Counted from the first letter of the stretch, positions 32,992 to 42,535 are shown. The stretch: 64,000 bases of DNA from an uncultured bacterium (GCA_949294085.1 CASFFX010000006.1:228256-292255), one strand, 5' to 3'. A program made the numbers and translations. The notes: a model not told the origin generated them from the sequence alone.

Positions 32992-34716
32992 TTATTTTCC
33001 GGCGGCTTCCAACAGTTTCTGGACGGCTTCGTCCAAGTTCCAGCGGACGGCGTCCTTCTCGGTGCGTTTTTTGTATTCGCATTGGCCGTCTTTCACCGTG
33101 CGGCTGCTGACCACCAGGCGGTAAGGCAGGCCGATCAGGTCCATGTCTTTGAACTTGATGCCGGCGCGTTCGTCGCGGTCGTCCAGCAGGACGGACAAGC
33201 CCGCCGCTTCCAACTGGGCGGCAATTTCGTCCGCGTGTTTTTTTACGTCGGGGTTAGAAGCGTAGTCTATGGCGACGAGGGCCACGTCAAACGGCGCCAA
33301 AGGCGCGGGCCAAATGATGCCGTTATCGTCGTGAGACTGTTCAATCGCGGCCGCCACCACGCGGCTGATGCCAATGCCGTAGCAACCCATAATCATCGGT
33401 TTGGAGGTTTGGTTTTCGTCCAAGAAATTGGCCCCCATGGCGGCGGAGTACTTGGTGCCCAGTTTGAACACGTGTCCCGCTTCAATGCCGCGGGTAAAGG
33501 TAAATTCTTTGCCGCAGCGGGCGCATTTGTCGCCGGCGGAAGCCATTTTCAGGTCGGCATACACATCCACCTTAATGTCGCGGCGGGGGGTAACGTTAAT
33601 CATATGCACGTCTTTTTCGTTGCCGCCGGACACGCCGTTTACGATGTTTTTTACGTAGTTATCGGCGTAAATCATCAGGGAGGGATTTTTTTCCTTCAGC
33701 CCTTGCGCGCCGGCAAAGCCCACAAACGACCCCGTTACTTGGGTATAGACTTCTTCGGACGCTTTTTCCAGCTCGTTGCATTTGAGTAGCGCCTTGAATT
33801 TGAATTCGTTAAGCTCGTGGTCGCCGCGCACCAAGGCCACCACCGGTTTACCGTCGGCCGTAAAGACCAACAGTTTAATCAGTTGCGAAGCCGGCACATG
33901 CAGCATATTGGCTACGTCGTCAATGGTATAGGCTTTGGGGGTGGCGCGCTTTTCCATCGGCTTGAGCTCGGCTTCGTTAATCGCAATTTCGGCCGGCGCC
34001 TGAATTTCGGCTTTTTCCGTATTGGCGGCATAGCCGCAGCCGGTGCAGTCGGCAATGGCGTCCTCGCCGGTGGAAGCCAGCACCATAAATTCATGCGAAA
34101 AATTCCCGCCGATGGAACCGGTGTCGGCTTCTACGGCTTTGAACTGGAAGCCGCAGCGTTTGAAAATGCGCTGATAGGCGTCGTACATTTTCTGGTACCA
34201 TTGGTTGGCGTCTTGGTCGTTGGCGGCAAAGGAATAGGCGTCCTTCATATAGAATTCGCGGGCGCGCATTACGCCAAAGCGGGGGCGGATTTCGTCGCGG
34301 AATTTCGTGCCGAACTGGTAGAGACAGAACGGGAGCTGCTTGTAGGAAGTGGTGTCTTTTTTTACCAGGTCCGTCATCACTTCTTCGGCGGTGGGGGCAA
34401 AGCAGAATTCGGCTTCTTTGCGGTCGGCAAAGCGCAAGAGTTCCTTGCCGTAGTACGTCCAGCGGCCGCTTTCTTCCCACAGTTCTTTGGGCTGCACCAG
34501 CGGCAGCCACACTTCGCACGCGCCGGCGCGGTCCATTTCTTCGCGCACGATGTTTTCCACTTTTTTAAGTACGCGCAGCCCCAAGGGCAGCCACTCGTAC
34601 AGCCCGCTGGCTACTTTGCGGATCAGCCCCGCGCGGATCATCAGCTTGGCCGAAAGCGTATCGGCGTCTTTGGGCGCTTCTTTTAAGGTAGGCAAATAGT
34701 AATTTGAGAGTTTCAT
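32992..34716 (-). CDS. proS: Prolyl-tRNA synthetase, bacterial type
   Basis: A 574-residue class II synthetase. The catalytic core has ASGLYEWLPLGLRVLKK, WTYYGKELLRFADRKEAEF and the motif 2 region FRDEIRPRFGVMRAREFYMK. A large insertion (about residues 220-400) is the editing domain that removes Ala-tRNA(Pro), with TPKAYTIDDVANMLHVP. Motif 3 GCYGIGISRVVAAAIEQ and the C-terminal anticodon-binding domain follow. AAGGATAT precedes the ATG. It closes the rpsB-to-proS series, 13 bases after ispG. Confidence 0.96.
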   Translation of the reverse strand: MKLSNYYLPTLKEAPKDADTLSAKLMIRAGLIRKVASGLYEWLPLGLRVLKKVENIVREEMDRAGACEVWLPLVQPKELWEESGRWTYYGKELLRFADRKEAEFCFAPTAEEVMTDLVKKDTTSYKQLPFCLYQFGTKFRDEIRPRFGVMRAREFYMKDAYSFAANDQDANQWYQKMYDAYQRIFKRCGFQFKAVEADTGSIGGNFSHEFMVLASTGEDAIADCTGCGYAANTEKAEIQAPAEIAINEAELKPMEKRATPKAYTIDDVANMLHVPASQLIKLLVFTADGKPVVALVRGDHELNEFKFKALLKCNELEKASEEVYTQVTGSFVGFAGAQGLKEKNPSLMIYADNYVKNIVNGVSGGNEKDVHMINVTPRRDIKVDVYADLKMASAGDKCARCGKEFTFTRGIEAGHVFKLGTKYSAAMGANFLDENQTSKPMIMGCYGIGISRVVAAAIEQSHDDNGIIWPAPLAPFDVALVAIDYASNPDVKKHADEIAAQLEAAGLSVLLDDRDERAGIKFKDMDLIGLPYRLVVSSRTVKDGQCEYKKRTEKDAVRWNLDEAVQKLLEAAGK

Positions 34717-34729
34717 TTTGATATCCTTG

Positions 34730-35812
34730 TTATTTTTTCCAATCTTTAATTTTTTGAATTAAAAAATCCACCCATTTTTCCTGGGGAAGCTTGAACATGG
34801 TCTGCCCGTGTTCAAAATACAGACCTTCGCCTTTGCCGCCGGCAATGCCAAAATCCGCATCGCGCGCTTCGCCGGGCCCGTTTACAATGCAGCCCATGAC
34901 GGCAATTTTAAGCCCGGTGGCTTTTTGCAAGAGGGCTTTGTCGGAATAAATTTTTTCTTCCAGCGCATGTACCGTGCCCGTTACGTCCACTTGCGTGCGG
35001 CCGCAGGTGGGACAGGAAATCAAATTGGGGCCGTATTCCCGCAGGCCAAGCGCTTTTAAGATTTCATACGCGGCCCGCACTTGCATACGCGGGTCCTCCG
35101 TCAGCGAGACGCGTATCGTCGCGCCGATACCCTTTTGCAAAAGCGTTCCCAGCGCCACCGCACTTTTAACGGTGCCGCTTAAAAAACTGCCCGCTTCGGT
35201 CAGACCGATATGCAGCGGAATATCGCTTTGGGCGGCAAAACGTTCGTTGGCCAAAACGGTGCGTTTGAAATTGTCCGACTTTAGCGACACCACCACATCT
35301 TTGAAATTTAACTGCTCCAAAATATTGGCCTGTTCCAGGGCTTCGTTCACCATGACTTCGGCCCACTTTTCGTCGGACAAATCCATTTTGCCCTGAACGC
35401 TTTTTAAGTGTTTCACGCTGCCTGCGTTTACGCCGATGCGAATCGCCACGCCGGCGTCTTTGGCGGCTTTGACTACTTCTTTGGTGTTTTCTACCGAGCC
35501 GATATTGCCCGGGTTAATGCGCACCTTGTCCACCCCTTGTTTAATGGCTTCCAGGGCGAGTTTGTAGTCAAAATGAATATCCGCCACCAGGGGGGAGTGA
35601 ATCCGCTTTTTGATTTCGCCAATGGCTTGCGCCGCCTGCATATCCGGCACGGCCACGCGGTTAATTTCGCAGCCGGCGTCCTCCAGCAGGTTGATTTGTG
35701 CGGCGGTGGCCAGCGGGTCGCGCGTATCGGTATTGCACATACTCTGCACGCGCACGGGGTGGCCGGTGCCTAAAATATAGGGCCCTACTTTTACTTCTCT
35801 AGTCTTGTACAT
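34730..35812 (-). CDS. ispG: 4-hydroxy-3-methylbut-2-enyl diphosphate synthase
   Basis: A 360-residue [4Fe-4S] enzyme of the MEP isoprenoid pathway converting MEcPP to HMBPP. The TIM-barrel part includes VQSMCNTDTRDP, PLVADIHFDYKLA and KVRINPGNIG. The cluster domain has CPTCGRT and MGCIVNGPGEARDADFG, giving the three Cys and Glu ligands. Start at 35812 gives the normal length; it overlaps the rseP end by 14 bases. With dxr two genes upstream, two MEP enzymes share this operon with rseP. Confidence 0.95.
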   Translation of the reverse strand: MYKTREVKVGPYILGTGHPVRVQSMCNTDTRDPLATAAQINLLEDAGCEINRVAVPDMQAAQAIGEIKKRIHSPLVADIHFDYKLALEAIKQGVDKVRINPGNIGSVENTKEVVKAAKDAGVAIRIGVNAGSVKHLKSVQGKMDLSDEKWAEVMVNEALEQANILEQLNFKDVVVSLKSDNFKRTVLANERFAAQSDIPLHIGLTEAGSFLSGTVKSAVALGTLLQKGIGATIRVSLTEDPRMQVRAAYEILKALGLREYGPNLISCPTCGRTQVDVTGTVHALEEKIYSDKALLQKATGLKIAVMGCIVNGPGEARDADFGIAGGKGEGLYFEHGQTMFKLPQEKWVDFLIQKIKDWKK

Positions 35813-36923
35813 GTTCCGCCTCCGCGGGGGATGGGTCGCTTTGGGTTTGGGTAGCCGTAACGGCGGCCTTGGGTTTGAAGAAAATGCGTTTAATGTCCGA
35901 ATAGGACGCATACACCACTAATAAAAGCAAAATATACAGCCCCACATTGGCCGCGCGGTTGAGCATTTTTTCGGTCGGGAGTTTTTGAGTCAGCCCTTCC
36001 CACAAAAATACCAATGCGTAACCGCCGTCCAATATCGGGATCGGGAACAAGTTAAACATCCCCACCGCCAGCGACAGCATCGCAATTAAAAACACAAAGT
36101 CAAACAAACTGCGGTGCACCGATTGATGAATAATGTTGACAATGCCAATCGGCCCGGCCAGTTCGGGGGCTTTTTTCTGGGTGAAGCTTTGCGCCAGCGA
36201 GGCGAGGGAGAATTTGGTCCAATAATAGCATTGATATACCCCCAGCCCGGCGGCTTTCCACCACGAAACCGGCTTGAACACCGGGTTGACCGTAATGCCC
36301 AGCACGGTGGGGGCGTCGGCCTTAAAGTCGGCGGCCCGGGCCGTAACCGTTTGGGTTTGGCCGTCGCGTTCGTAGGTCAGTTTCACGTCCCCTTTGCGTT
36401 CGGCCATGGCCAGGGTTAAGTCTTTCCAGTTGGCAATTTCCCGTCCGTTAATTTGGCGGATTACGTCGCCCTCTTTCAAATTCAGTTTAGCGGCGGGGTA
36501 GCCTTCCGCCACGGTGCCCACGGCGGCCGGCAGCTTGACGGGGTCCGTCTCCGGCATTCCTTTAAGGTAAATCAGCACGCCAAAGATAAGCGCCGCCAGC
36601 ACATAGTTAAACAGCGCCCCGTTAATGACCATAAAAAATTTGGCATACCATTTTTTGGCGGCAAATTCGTAGGGCTTGGGCGGTTCGGTTGCGTTTTGCG
36701 GGTGGAACATCGGCCCGGCCGGCTCCACAAAACCGCCAAACGGTATGGCGCGGATTTGATAGTCCGTATCGCCCACTTTTTTATGCCATAAAATTTTGCC
36801 AAACCCAAACGAAAATTCGTTCACGCGGATTCCGGTCAGGTGGCAGGCTATATAATGGCCAAACTCGTGTATGATGACAATCGGGCTTAGCACAATGATA
36901 ACGGCCACAATGGATAAAAGCAT
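35799..36923 (-). CDS. rseP: Site-2 protease RseP
   Basis: A 374-residue intramembrane zinc metalloprotease. HEFGH (residues 19-23) in the first helix and NLFPIPILDGG near the C-terminus are the two active-site motifs. One PDZ domain lies between (GTVAEGYPAAKLNLKEGDVI), fewer than the two of E. coli RseP. It normally releases membrane-bound anti-sigma factors and clears signal peptides. It sits between dxr and ispG, as in many bacteria. AGGAGAGG precedes the ATG. Confidence 0.93.
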   Translation of the reverse strand: MLLSIVAVIIVLSPIVIIHEFGHYIACHLTGIRVNEFSFGFGKILWHKKVGDTDYQIRAIPFGGFVEPAGPMFHPQNATEPPKPYEFAAKKWYAKFFMVINGALFNYVLAALIFGVLIYLKGMPETDPVKLPAAVGTVAEGYPAAKLNLKEGDVIRQINGREIANWKDLTLAMAERKGDVKLTYERDGQTQTVTARAADFKADAPTVLGITVNPVFKPVSWWKAAGLGVYQCYYWTKFSLASLAQSFTQKKAPELAGPIGIVNIIHQSVHRSLFDFVFLIAMLSLAVGMFNLFPIPILDGGYALVFLWEGLTQKLPTEKMLNRAANVGLYILLLLVVYASYSDIKRIFFKPKAAVTATQTQSDPSPAEAEHVQD

Positions 36924-36935
36924 TTTGTTCCTCTC

Positions 36936-38135
36936 CTAAATCACGGCTTTTTTGTACGCCTTTTCCTGCAGGCACACGCGGGCCGCTTCGCGGGCCCATT
37001 GGTCGGCTTCCTGCGCTTGGTTGAGGGTAGCGTCCCCGTACGTGTGGGGGGCGGCTTTCAAGACCGTGTAGATTAATTTGGGAATATCCGTAAATTTAAT
37101 TTGTTCGTCCAAAAACGCCTCTACCGCCACTTCGTCCGCCGCGCTGAGTACGGCCGGCGCAATGCCGCCTTTGCGGGCGGCGGCCAAGGCCAAATCCAGG
37201 CAGGGGAAGCGTTCCAAATCCGGCTTGAAAAATTCCAGTTTGGCGGTTTCAAACAAATCCAGTTTCTTCACCGGGCCCGGCGCACGGTGCGGATAGGTGA
37301 TGGCGTATTGAATCGGCACGCGCATATCCGGCTCGCCCAGTTGGGCCAAAATGGCCCCGTCGTTAAATTCCACCGCCGAGTGCACGATAGACTGCGGATG
37401 AATTACAATTTGCACTTTTTCTTCGGGCAGGCCAAACAAATTCATAATTTCAATGGATTCAAAGCCTTTGTTCATCAGCGTGGCGGAATCAATGGTAATT
37501 TTTTTGCCCATCCGCCAGCGCGGGTGATTGAGCGCTTCGCCGGGCGTAACCGTGGACAAGGCGCCCTTTCGCTTGGCAAACGGCCCGCCGGACGCGGTAA
37601 GAAAAACGCGGGAAATTTGCGGCTCCAATTTGGAATAGTCGTGCTCGTCGGCCATGCCGCTTAAGCATTGGAAAATGGCCGAAGGTTCGCTGTCCACCGG
37701 CAAAATGGCGGCTTCCCAGCGTTCGCACTCTTTCATCAGAGTTTTGCCGGCCATGACCATGGGTTCTTTGTTGGCCAGCGCAATGGTTTTGCCTGCTTTA
37801 ATGGCGCTTACCAGCGGCTGAAAACCTACCGCGCCCACCACCCCGCTGAGCACCAGGTTGGCGCTGGGCAGCGAAGCCATAAACATAAGGCTTTCTATTT
37901 CCGGGGGCAACAGGCGGGTGCCGGCCGGGATTTGGTCTTTGATCTTTTCGTAGCTGGCGGGGTTTAATACGGCCGCAAAGCGAGGCTTAAACGAGTGGAG
38001 CTGTTTAAGGAATAAATCGGTATTGTTGTTGGCCGACAGCGCCATCACGCGGTACCCTTCGCCCAAGCGGGCAATCACGTCCAGCGCGGAGGTGCCGATA
38101 GACCCCGTAGAACCCAGGATGACGATGTTTTTCAT
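36936..38135 (-). CDS. dxr: 1-deoxy-D-xylulose 5-phosphate reductoisomerase
   Basis: A 399-residue NADPH enzyme of the MEP pathway. The Rossmann motif ILGSTGSIGTSALDVI (residues 5-20), ALANKEPMVMAG, ILPVDSEPSAIFQCL and LTASGGPF are diagnostic. The catalytic-loop and metal-site motifs are intact and the length is standard. Start overlaps the cdsA stop by 4 bases (ATGA). Confidence 0.96.
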   Translation of the reverse strand: MKNIVILGSTGSIGTSALDVIARLGEGYRVMALSANNNTDLFLKQLHSFKPRFAAVLNPASYEKIKDQIPAGTRLLPPEIESLMFMASLPSANLVLSGVVGAVGFQPLVSAIKAGKTIALANKEPMVMAGKTLMKECERWEAAILPVDSEPSAIFQCLSGMADEHDYSKLEPQISRVFLTASGGPFAKRKGALSTVTPGEALNHPRWRMGKKITIDSATLMNKGFESIEIMNLFGLPEEKVQIVIHPQSIVHSAVEFNDGAILAQLGEPDMRVPIQYAITYPHRAPGPVKKLDLFETAKLEFFKPDLERFPCLDLALAAARKGGIAPAVLSAADEVAVEAFLDEQIKFTDIPKLIYTVLKAAPHTYGDATLNQAQEADQWAREAARVCLQEKAYKKAVI

Positions 38136-38950
38136 AACGTATAGAGTACCACGTAGTAAAACAGCGGCGCCAACAGCAGGTACGAGTCAAACCGGTCCAA
38201 AAATCCGCCGTGGCCGGGCAGCAGGTTGGAAGAATCCTTTACGCCCGTGGAACGTTTGATGACGGATTCGGCCAGGTCGGACACTTGCCCCACCACCGCA
38301 ATCAAAAGCCCCAGCAGGACGGCTTCTTTCACGCTAAACAGCGTGGACAAAAACAAATGGCGCATCAGCACCGCGCCGCCCACGGCCAGCAATGTGCCGC
38401 CTACGGCGCCTTCCCACGTTTTTTTGGGGCTTACTTCCACATTAAGTTTATGCCGCCCAAAAAAGCGTCCGCTGAAGTACGCGCCCGTATCGCAAATCCA
38501 AACGGTAATAATCATAAACAGCGTTAAATACTCGCCATAGGTGGCAATATCGCGCAAATTCACCAGGTGCGCCAACGACCACGGAATCAAAAACACGCCC
38601 GTAAAGGTATTGCACACGCGGTCCCACGAGCGTTTGGGCGTGAGCACTTCAAACAGCAATACGCCAAAAATGACTACGCTGACGGAAAACGGATACAGGT
38701 TATCCGGCAGGTCAATCATGTCCGCCGGGGCGCGGCCCAAAATGGCCACGGCGGCCATCAGCAGGCCAAAGAGCAATAAACTGGGCATATGCACGGGTTT
38801 TTTGCCGGCGGTAAGCACCAGGCCGTACTCGTACAGGCACAGCAAAATTACACAGCCTACAAAGACCATGTAAATCACGCCGCCAAAGTGAATAGCGGCT
38901 AAAATAACGGGAATCCCCACAAGGGCGGTTAAAATTCTGGGTAATAGCAT
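38132..38950 (-). CDS. cdsA: Phosphatidate cytidylyltransferase
   Basis: A 272-residue polytopic membrane enzyme making CDP-diacylglycerol from phosphatidate and CTP. Six to eight hydrophobic segments are seen. SPKKTWEGAVGG and the signature SVIKRSTGVKDSSNLLPGHG, followed by GFLDRFDS, match the family pattern. First gene of the cdsA-dxr-rseP-ispG-proS group. A TAAAAT box lies 6 bases before the ATG. Confidence 0.95.
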   Translation of the reverse strand: MLLPRILTALVGIPVILAAIHFGGVIYMVFVGCVILLCLYEYGLVLTAGKKPVHMPSLLLFGLLMAAVAILGRAPADMIDLPDNLYPFSVSVVIFGVLLFEVLTPKRSWDRVCNTFTGVFLIPWSLAHLVNLRDIATYGEYLTLFMIITVWICDTGAYFSGRFFGRHKLNVEVSPKKTWEGAVGGTLLAVGGAVLMRHLFLSTLFSVKEAVLLGLLIAVVGQVSDLAESVIKRSTGVKDSSNLLPGHGGFLDRFDSYLLLAPLFYYVVLYTL

Positions 38951-38956
38951 ATCTTT

Positions 38957-38962
38957 ATTTTA
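38957..38962 (-). promoter_or_regulatory. -10 element 6 bases from the cdsA start
   Basis: Leftward TAAAAT with a 6-base gap to the ATG; predicted leaderless mRNA. Confidence 0.55.
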
Positions 38963-39005
38963 CTATATTTGCGGGGTTTTATCTCGCCGGGCTAGCGCGA
39001 AAAAA

Positions 39006-39524
39006 TCAGAGGAGAATCATTTTTTCAAACGCATGGCGCGCCTGCTTGGCCCGCACGTAAATAATACCGCAGTCGGTAAACCCGTAGCGTGCCAGCAAGT
39101 GCTTCATCGGTTCGTTGTGGGGGTGTGTGTCCGCCCGCAGCGAGGCAACGCCGCGGGCCTGGGTTTGCTGCTGCCAAAATTCCAACACGCGGCGGGAGGC
39201 TCCCGTCCCGCGCAGCCGCTGCGACAGGGCAAACCGGTGCAGCACGCAATAGGGCCCGCTGCTAAGCCAAGCGCCTTGGTCTATGCGGCGGTAGGGTTCT
39301 TCGTCCTCAAACGATAAAGCAAAATAGCCGTGAACCTCATTTTGCACTTCCAGCACATATCCTTTCCCGCGGGAGACATCGTCCTGCAAAATAGCCACGT
39401 TGGGGTATCCGTCCTGCCATTGGTCCACCCGGCGGCTTTTAAGAAGTTCCTTGGCCGCGCGGATAATTTGCCGTATGCGGGGCAAATCGGTCAGTAAGGC
39501 GGGGCGTATAAGCGGTGTGTTCAT
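39006..39524 (-). CDS. GNAT-family N-acetyltransferase
   Basis: A 172-residue acetyltransferase. The acetyl-CoA-binding motif A region is RFALSQRLRGTGASRRVLEF, followed by SLRADTHPHNEPMKHLLARY and the C-terminal GFTDCGIIYV strand typical of the GNAT fold. Substrate is unknown. It overlaps the alkD stop by 4 bases (ATGA) and so is coupled to it. It lies between uppS and cdsA, which are adjacent in many genomes. Confidence 0.86.
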   Translation of the reverse strand: MNTPLIRPALLTDLPRIRQIIRAAKELLKSRRVDQWQDGYPNVAILQDDVSRGKGYVLEVQNEVHGYFALSFEDEEPYRRIDQGAWLSSGPYCVLHRFALSQRLRGTGASRRVLEFWQQQTQARGVASLRADTHPHNEPMKHLLARYGFTDCGIIYVRAKQARHAFEKMILL

Positions 39525-40237
39525 TTTCGTTTGGCCACCATGGCTTTAATTTTGGGGCTTTTGAGCTCCCACAAGGCATTATTGGCCACCCAGCGGGCGG
39601 ATTTATTGTCGGAATACAAGTCCAAAATTTCTTCGGCGCAGGCGATGGCTTTGGGCGTAAGGCGGGGATTTTTTTTGCCGATGTTGCGCAGCGCCCAGTT
39701 GACCGCTTTATACACCATGGGGCGCGGGTCGCAGGCGTGATTTTTGACCAGCGGCAGCATTTTAATCAGTTCCTCGTCCTTGGTTTTGGCCCGCGGCGCC
39801 GCCAGCACGCACAGCGTGGCAAACCCGGCCCGGCGGACAAATTCTTCTTCCCGCCGAATCCAGCGCTCGGCCAGTTTGAGGGGATTTTTTACTTTGGCAA
39901 ACAGGTTGGCACAGCACAAATCGCAAATATCCCACGAATTGAGCTCCCGGACCCACGCGTCCAGCTTTTCGCGCGTCATTTGCTGGGGGTCCGCCAGCAT
40001 GGAGGCCATCATCCGCGCTTCGTGCACGCCCGTGCCCCACAGCGCTTCGGCCAGTTCCTGGTCCGGCCGCGGCAGGCCTTTGACCAACAGCCGCAGGGTG
40101 GTAACAGACGTGCCGACGGCTTTGTCGGTTTGGATGCCAAAGCGTTCGCTCATTTGTTTTTTGAAAGCGGGGGAAGAAAAACGCTTGATGCGGCGCAGCA
40201 TTTCTTCCGCGCGGGAGCGGGTTAAAGGTGAAATCAT
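39521..40237 (-). CDS. DNA alkylation repair protein, AlkD-like
   Basis: A 238-residue all-helical HEAT-like repeat protein of the AlkD family of DNA glycosylases that remove positively charged alkylated bases. The conserved region LNSWDICDLCCANLF contains the Trp-Asp and second Asp of the family, with RRAGFATLCVLA and DPRPMVYKAVNWALRNIGK following. It overlaps the uppS stop (ATGA). Activity not proven by sequence; some homologues are not glycosylases. Confidence 0.87.
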   Translation of the reverse strand: MISPLTRSRAEEMLRRIKRFSSPAFKKQMSERFGIQTDKAVGTSVTTLRLLVKGLPRPDQELAEALWGTGVHEARMMASMLADPQQMTREKLDAWVRELNSWDICDLCCANLFAKVKNPLKLAERWIRREEEFVRRAGFATLCVLAAPRAKTKDEELIKMLPLVKNHACDPRPMVYKAVNWALRNIGKKNPRLTPKAIACAEEILDLYSDNKSARWVANNALWELKSPKIKAMVAKRK

Positions 40238-40932
40238 AATCCTCCAAAGCGGCGTTTGCGCGCCCGATAGGACGCGAGGGCTTTTTCAAACTCGGCTTCG
40301 TTAAAATCGGGCCATAAAACGGGCGTAAAATAAAATTCGCTGTAGGCCGCCTGCCACAGCAGAAAATTGGACAATCTTTCCTCGCCCGACGTGCGGATAA
40401 TCAAATCCGGGTCCGGCAGGTTGGGTTGGTAGAGGTGTTGGGCCAAATCCTGGGGGGTAATGTGCGTTTTCCCTTCCGCCAAAAGCGCGTTGACGGCGTG
40501 CACAATTTCTTGCCGGGCGCCGTAATTCAACGCCAAATTGAGGGTTAAGCCGGTATTTTTTGCGGTAGAGCGGACGGCATAGTCTATCTTGTCCAAAATG
40601 GCGGCAGGCAGGGGTTCGCGCGCCCCGCTTACCCACAGGCGCAGGCCGTGCTTGGCGGCGTTTTGGGTGTATTGGTCCAAGGTTTGCGCGAGCAGGCGGA
40701 ACAAACCGTCAATTTCCTCTTGCGGGCGGGACCAGTTTTCCGTAGAAAAGGCGTACAACGTCAAATACCGCACTCCCGCTTGTTGGGCCGCCTTCAGCGT
40801 GCGTTCCACCGCTTTGGCGCCGGCTTTGTGCCCCGCCAGACGGGGCAGTCTGCGTTCTTGCGCCCAGCGGCCGTTGCCGTCCATAATAATGGCCACGTGC
40901 CGGGGTACGGAATTAACGGGTGTTTCGGACAT
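40234..40932 (-). CDS. uppS: Isoprenyl transferase (undecaprenyl diphosphate synthase)
   Basis: A 232-residue cis-prenyltransferase making undecaprenyl diphosphate for peptidoglycan and O-antigen carriers. IIMDGNGRWAQ holds the catalytic Asp (near residue 17), followed by RLPRLAGHKAGAKAVE, YAFSTENWSRPQEE, LNYGARQEI and the C-terminal DLIIRTSGEERLSNFLLWQ. Length standard. A TAAAAT box lies 6 bases before the ATG, and a terminator separates it from frr. Confidence 0.95.
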   Translation of the reverse strand: MSETPVNSVPRHVAIIMDGNGRWAQERRLPRLAGHKAGAKAVERTLKAAQQAGVRYLTLYAFSTENWSRPQEEIDGLFRLLAQTLDQYTQNAAKHGLRLWVSGAREPLPAAILDKIDYAVRSTAKNTGLTLNLALNYGARQEIVHAVNALLAEGKTHITPQDLAQHLYQPNLPDPDLIIRTSGEERLSNFLLWQAAYSEFYFTPVLWPDFNEAEFEKALASYRARKRRFGGL

Positions 40933-40938
40933 ATTTCT

Positions 40939-40944
40939 ATTTTA
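40939..40944 (-). promoter_or_regulatory. -10 element 6 bases from the uppS start
   Basis: Leftward TAAAAT with a 6-base gap to the ATG; predicted leaderless mRNA. Confidence 0.55.
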
Positions 40945-41001
40945 GCTTTTTTGAACGCACCCTGCAGAAATGTTTTGGAACGAGAAAGGGGAAAAACGGC
41001 C

Positions 41002-41033
41002 AAAAAAATCCCGCCCCGGGAAGAGGCGGGATT
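41002..41033 (-). terminator. Terminator of frr
   Basis: AATCCCGCC with GGCGGGATT around a 9-base loop and a T run on the minus strand. Confidence 0.82.
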
Positions 41034-41051
41034 GTATAGCGGAAACGGAAA

Positions 41052-41615
41052 TTAGATTTTCATAATTTCGGCTTCTTTGTTTTTGATTACCTGGTCAATT
41101 TTGGCGATGTTGGCGTCGGTCGCTTTTTGTACGTCGGCTTCGTAGCGTTTCAAATCGTCCTCGGTAATTTCGGAAGCTTTTTGGGCTTTTTTGAGCTTTT
41201 CAATCACGTCGCGGCGTTCGTTGCGCACGGCCACTTTGAAATCTTCGCTCATTTTGGAAATGTTTTTGGCCAGTTGTTTGCGGCGGTCTTCCGTCATGGA
41301 AGGCAGCGTAATGCGGATGACTTTCCCGTCGTTTACGGGGCTGGCGCCCAGGTCGGCCTTTTGGAGGGCTTTGTCAATATCGTTGAGGGAGCCGAGGTCC
41401 CAGGGTTGAATTTCCAGGGTTTTGGCGTCCAGTACGTTGATGATGGCCATTTGCTTAATCGGGGTGGGCGTACCGTAGTAATCTACACGGATATTTTCCA
41501 GCAGTCCCGCGCTGGCGCGGCCGGTGCGGATGGTGGCCAAATCGCGTTCCAAGCGGGTAACGTGCTCGGCCATATTGGTTTTAGTTTTGTTCAAAAGGGT
41601 GCTAATGCCTTCCAT
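41052..41615 (-). CDS. frr: Ribosome recycling factor
   Basis: A 187-residue factor that with EF-G splits post-termination ribosomes. LATIRTGRASAGLLENIRVDYYGTPTP-type N-terminal region and RKQLAKNISKMSEDFKVAVRNERRD are the family hallmarks; length normal. Own TATAAT upstream and a GAGGAA ribosome site. Follows pyrH in the usual order. Confidence 0.96.
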   Translation of the reverse strand: MEGISTLLNKTKTNMAEHVTRLERDLATIRTGRASAGLLENIRVDYYGTPTPIKQMAIINVLDAKTLEIQPWDLGSLNDIDKALQKADLGASPVNDGKVIRITLPSMTEDRRKQLAKNISKMSEDFKVAVRNERRDVIEKLKKAQKASEITEDDLKRYEADVQKATDANIAKIDQVIKNKEAEIMKI

Positions 41616-41707
41616 AATTCATTCCTCGTATCGTAAAATGTTACTTTATTATAGCAATTCTAGCGCGGTTTGCGCGGGGCGGCGCTCCAACAGGCCCGCC
41701 CGTTGGG

Positions 41708-42430
41708 TTAATAAATAATCGTGCCGACGTCTTCGCCGCAGAGCGCTTTTTTGATGTTGCCTTTTTTGTGCAGGTTGAACACTTGCACGGGCACTTTGTT
41801 CTCCAGGCACAGGGCCAGGGCGGCCGTATCCATAAATTGCAGCTGTTGGGCGATGGCGTCTTTGTAAGTAATTTTATGAATCAGTTTGGCGTTGGGGTTT
41901 TTCTTGGGGTCGCTGTCGTACACGCCGTCCACCTGGGTGGCTTTCAGCAGGACGTCCGCATTAATTTCCGACGCCCGCAGCGCCGCGGCGCTGTCGGTCG
42001 TAAAGAAGGGGTTGCCGGTGCCGCCCGCAAAAATGACGATGCGGCCCTTTTCCAGGTGGCGCAGCGCTTTGCGGCGCACAAACGGTTCGGCCAGTTGGTA
42101 AATGTTGATGGAGGTAAGTACCCGGGTGGGAACGCCGGCTTCTTCCAGGGCGGACTGCAGCGCCAGCGCATTGATGACCGTGGCCAGCATACCCATATTG
42201 TCGGAATTAACGCGGTCAATCACGCCGCCCCCGTCGCGCACGCCGCGCCAAATGTTTCCGCCGCCCAGCACGATGGTCAGCTCGCAGTTGCCGCAGCGGT
42301 AAGCATCGGCAATTTCCAGGGCAATTTCTTTCAGCGCCTGCGGATTGATGCCGCGGTGCCCTTCGTTAATCAAGGCCTCACCGGACAATTTGAGCAACAC
42401 TCTTTTTTTGGGATGGCAGCACGTTTCCAT
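41708..42430 (-). CDS. pyrH: UMP kinase
   Basis: A 240-residue amino-acid-kinase-fold enzyme phosphorylating UMP. LLKLSGEALINEG, VLGGGNIWRGV, ADVLLKATQVDGVYDSDP and the C-terminal KKALCGEDVGTIIY are diagnostic. Start at 42430 is preferred to 42448 because a GAGAGGAT ribosome site lies just before it. TACAAT lies upstream. Confidence 0.95.
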   Translation of the reverse strand: METCCHPKKRVLLKLSGEALINEGHRGINPQALKEIALEIADAYRCGNCELTIVLGGGNIWRGVRDGGGVIDRVNSDNMGMLATVINALALQSALEEAGVPTRVLTSINIYQLAEPFVRRKALRHLEKGRIVIFAGGTGNPFFTTDSAAALRASEINADVLLKATQVDGVYDSDPKKNPNAKLIHKITYKDAIAQQLQFMDTAALALCLENKVPVQVFNLHKKGNIKKALCGEDVGTIIY

Positions 42431-42535
42431 AAGGATATCCTCTCGCAATTTTATTTTTAGTATTGTACCACAAAACCGCAGCCCACGCTACGGGACCGGG
42501 CTTCTTCTTCTGCCGGACGGAAACCCCTTCGGCAT

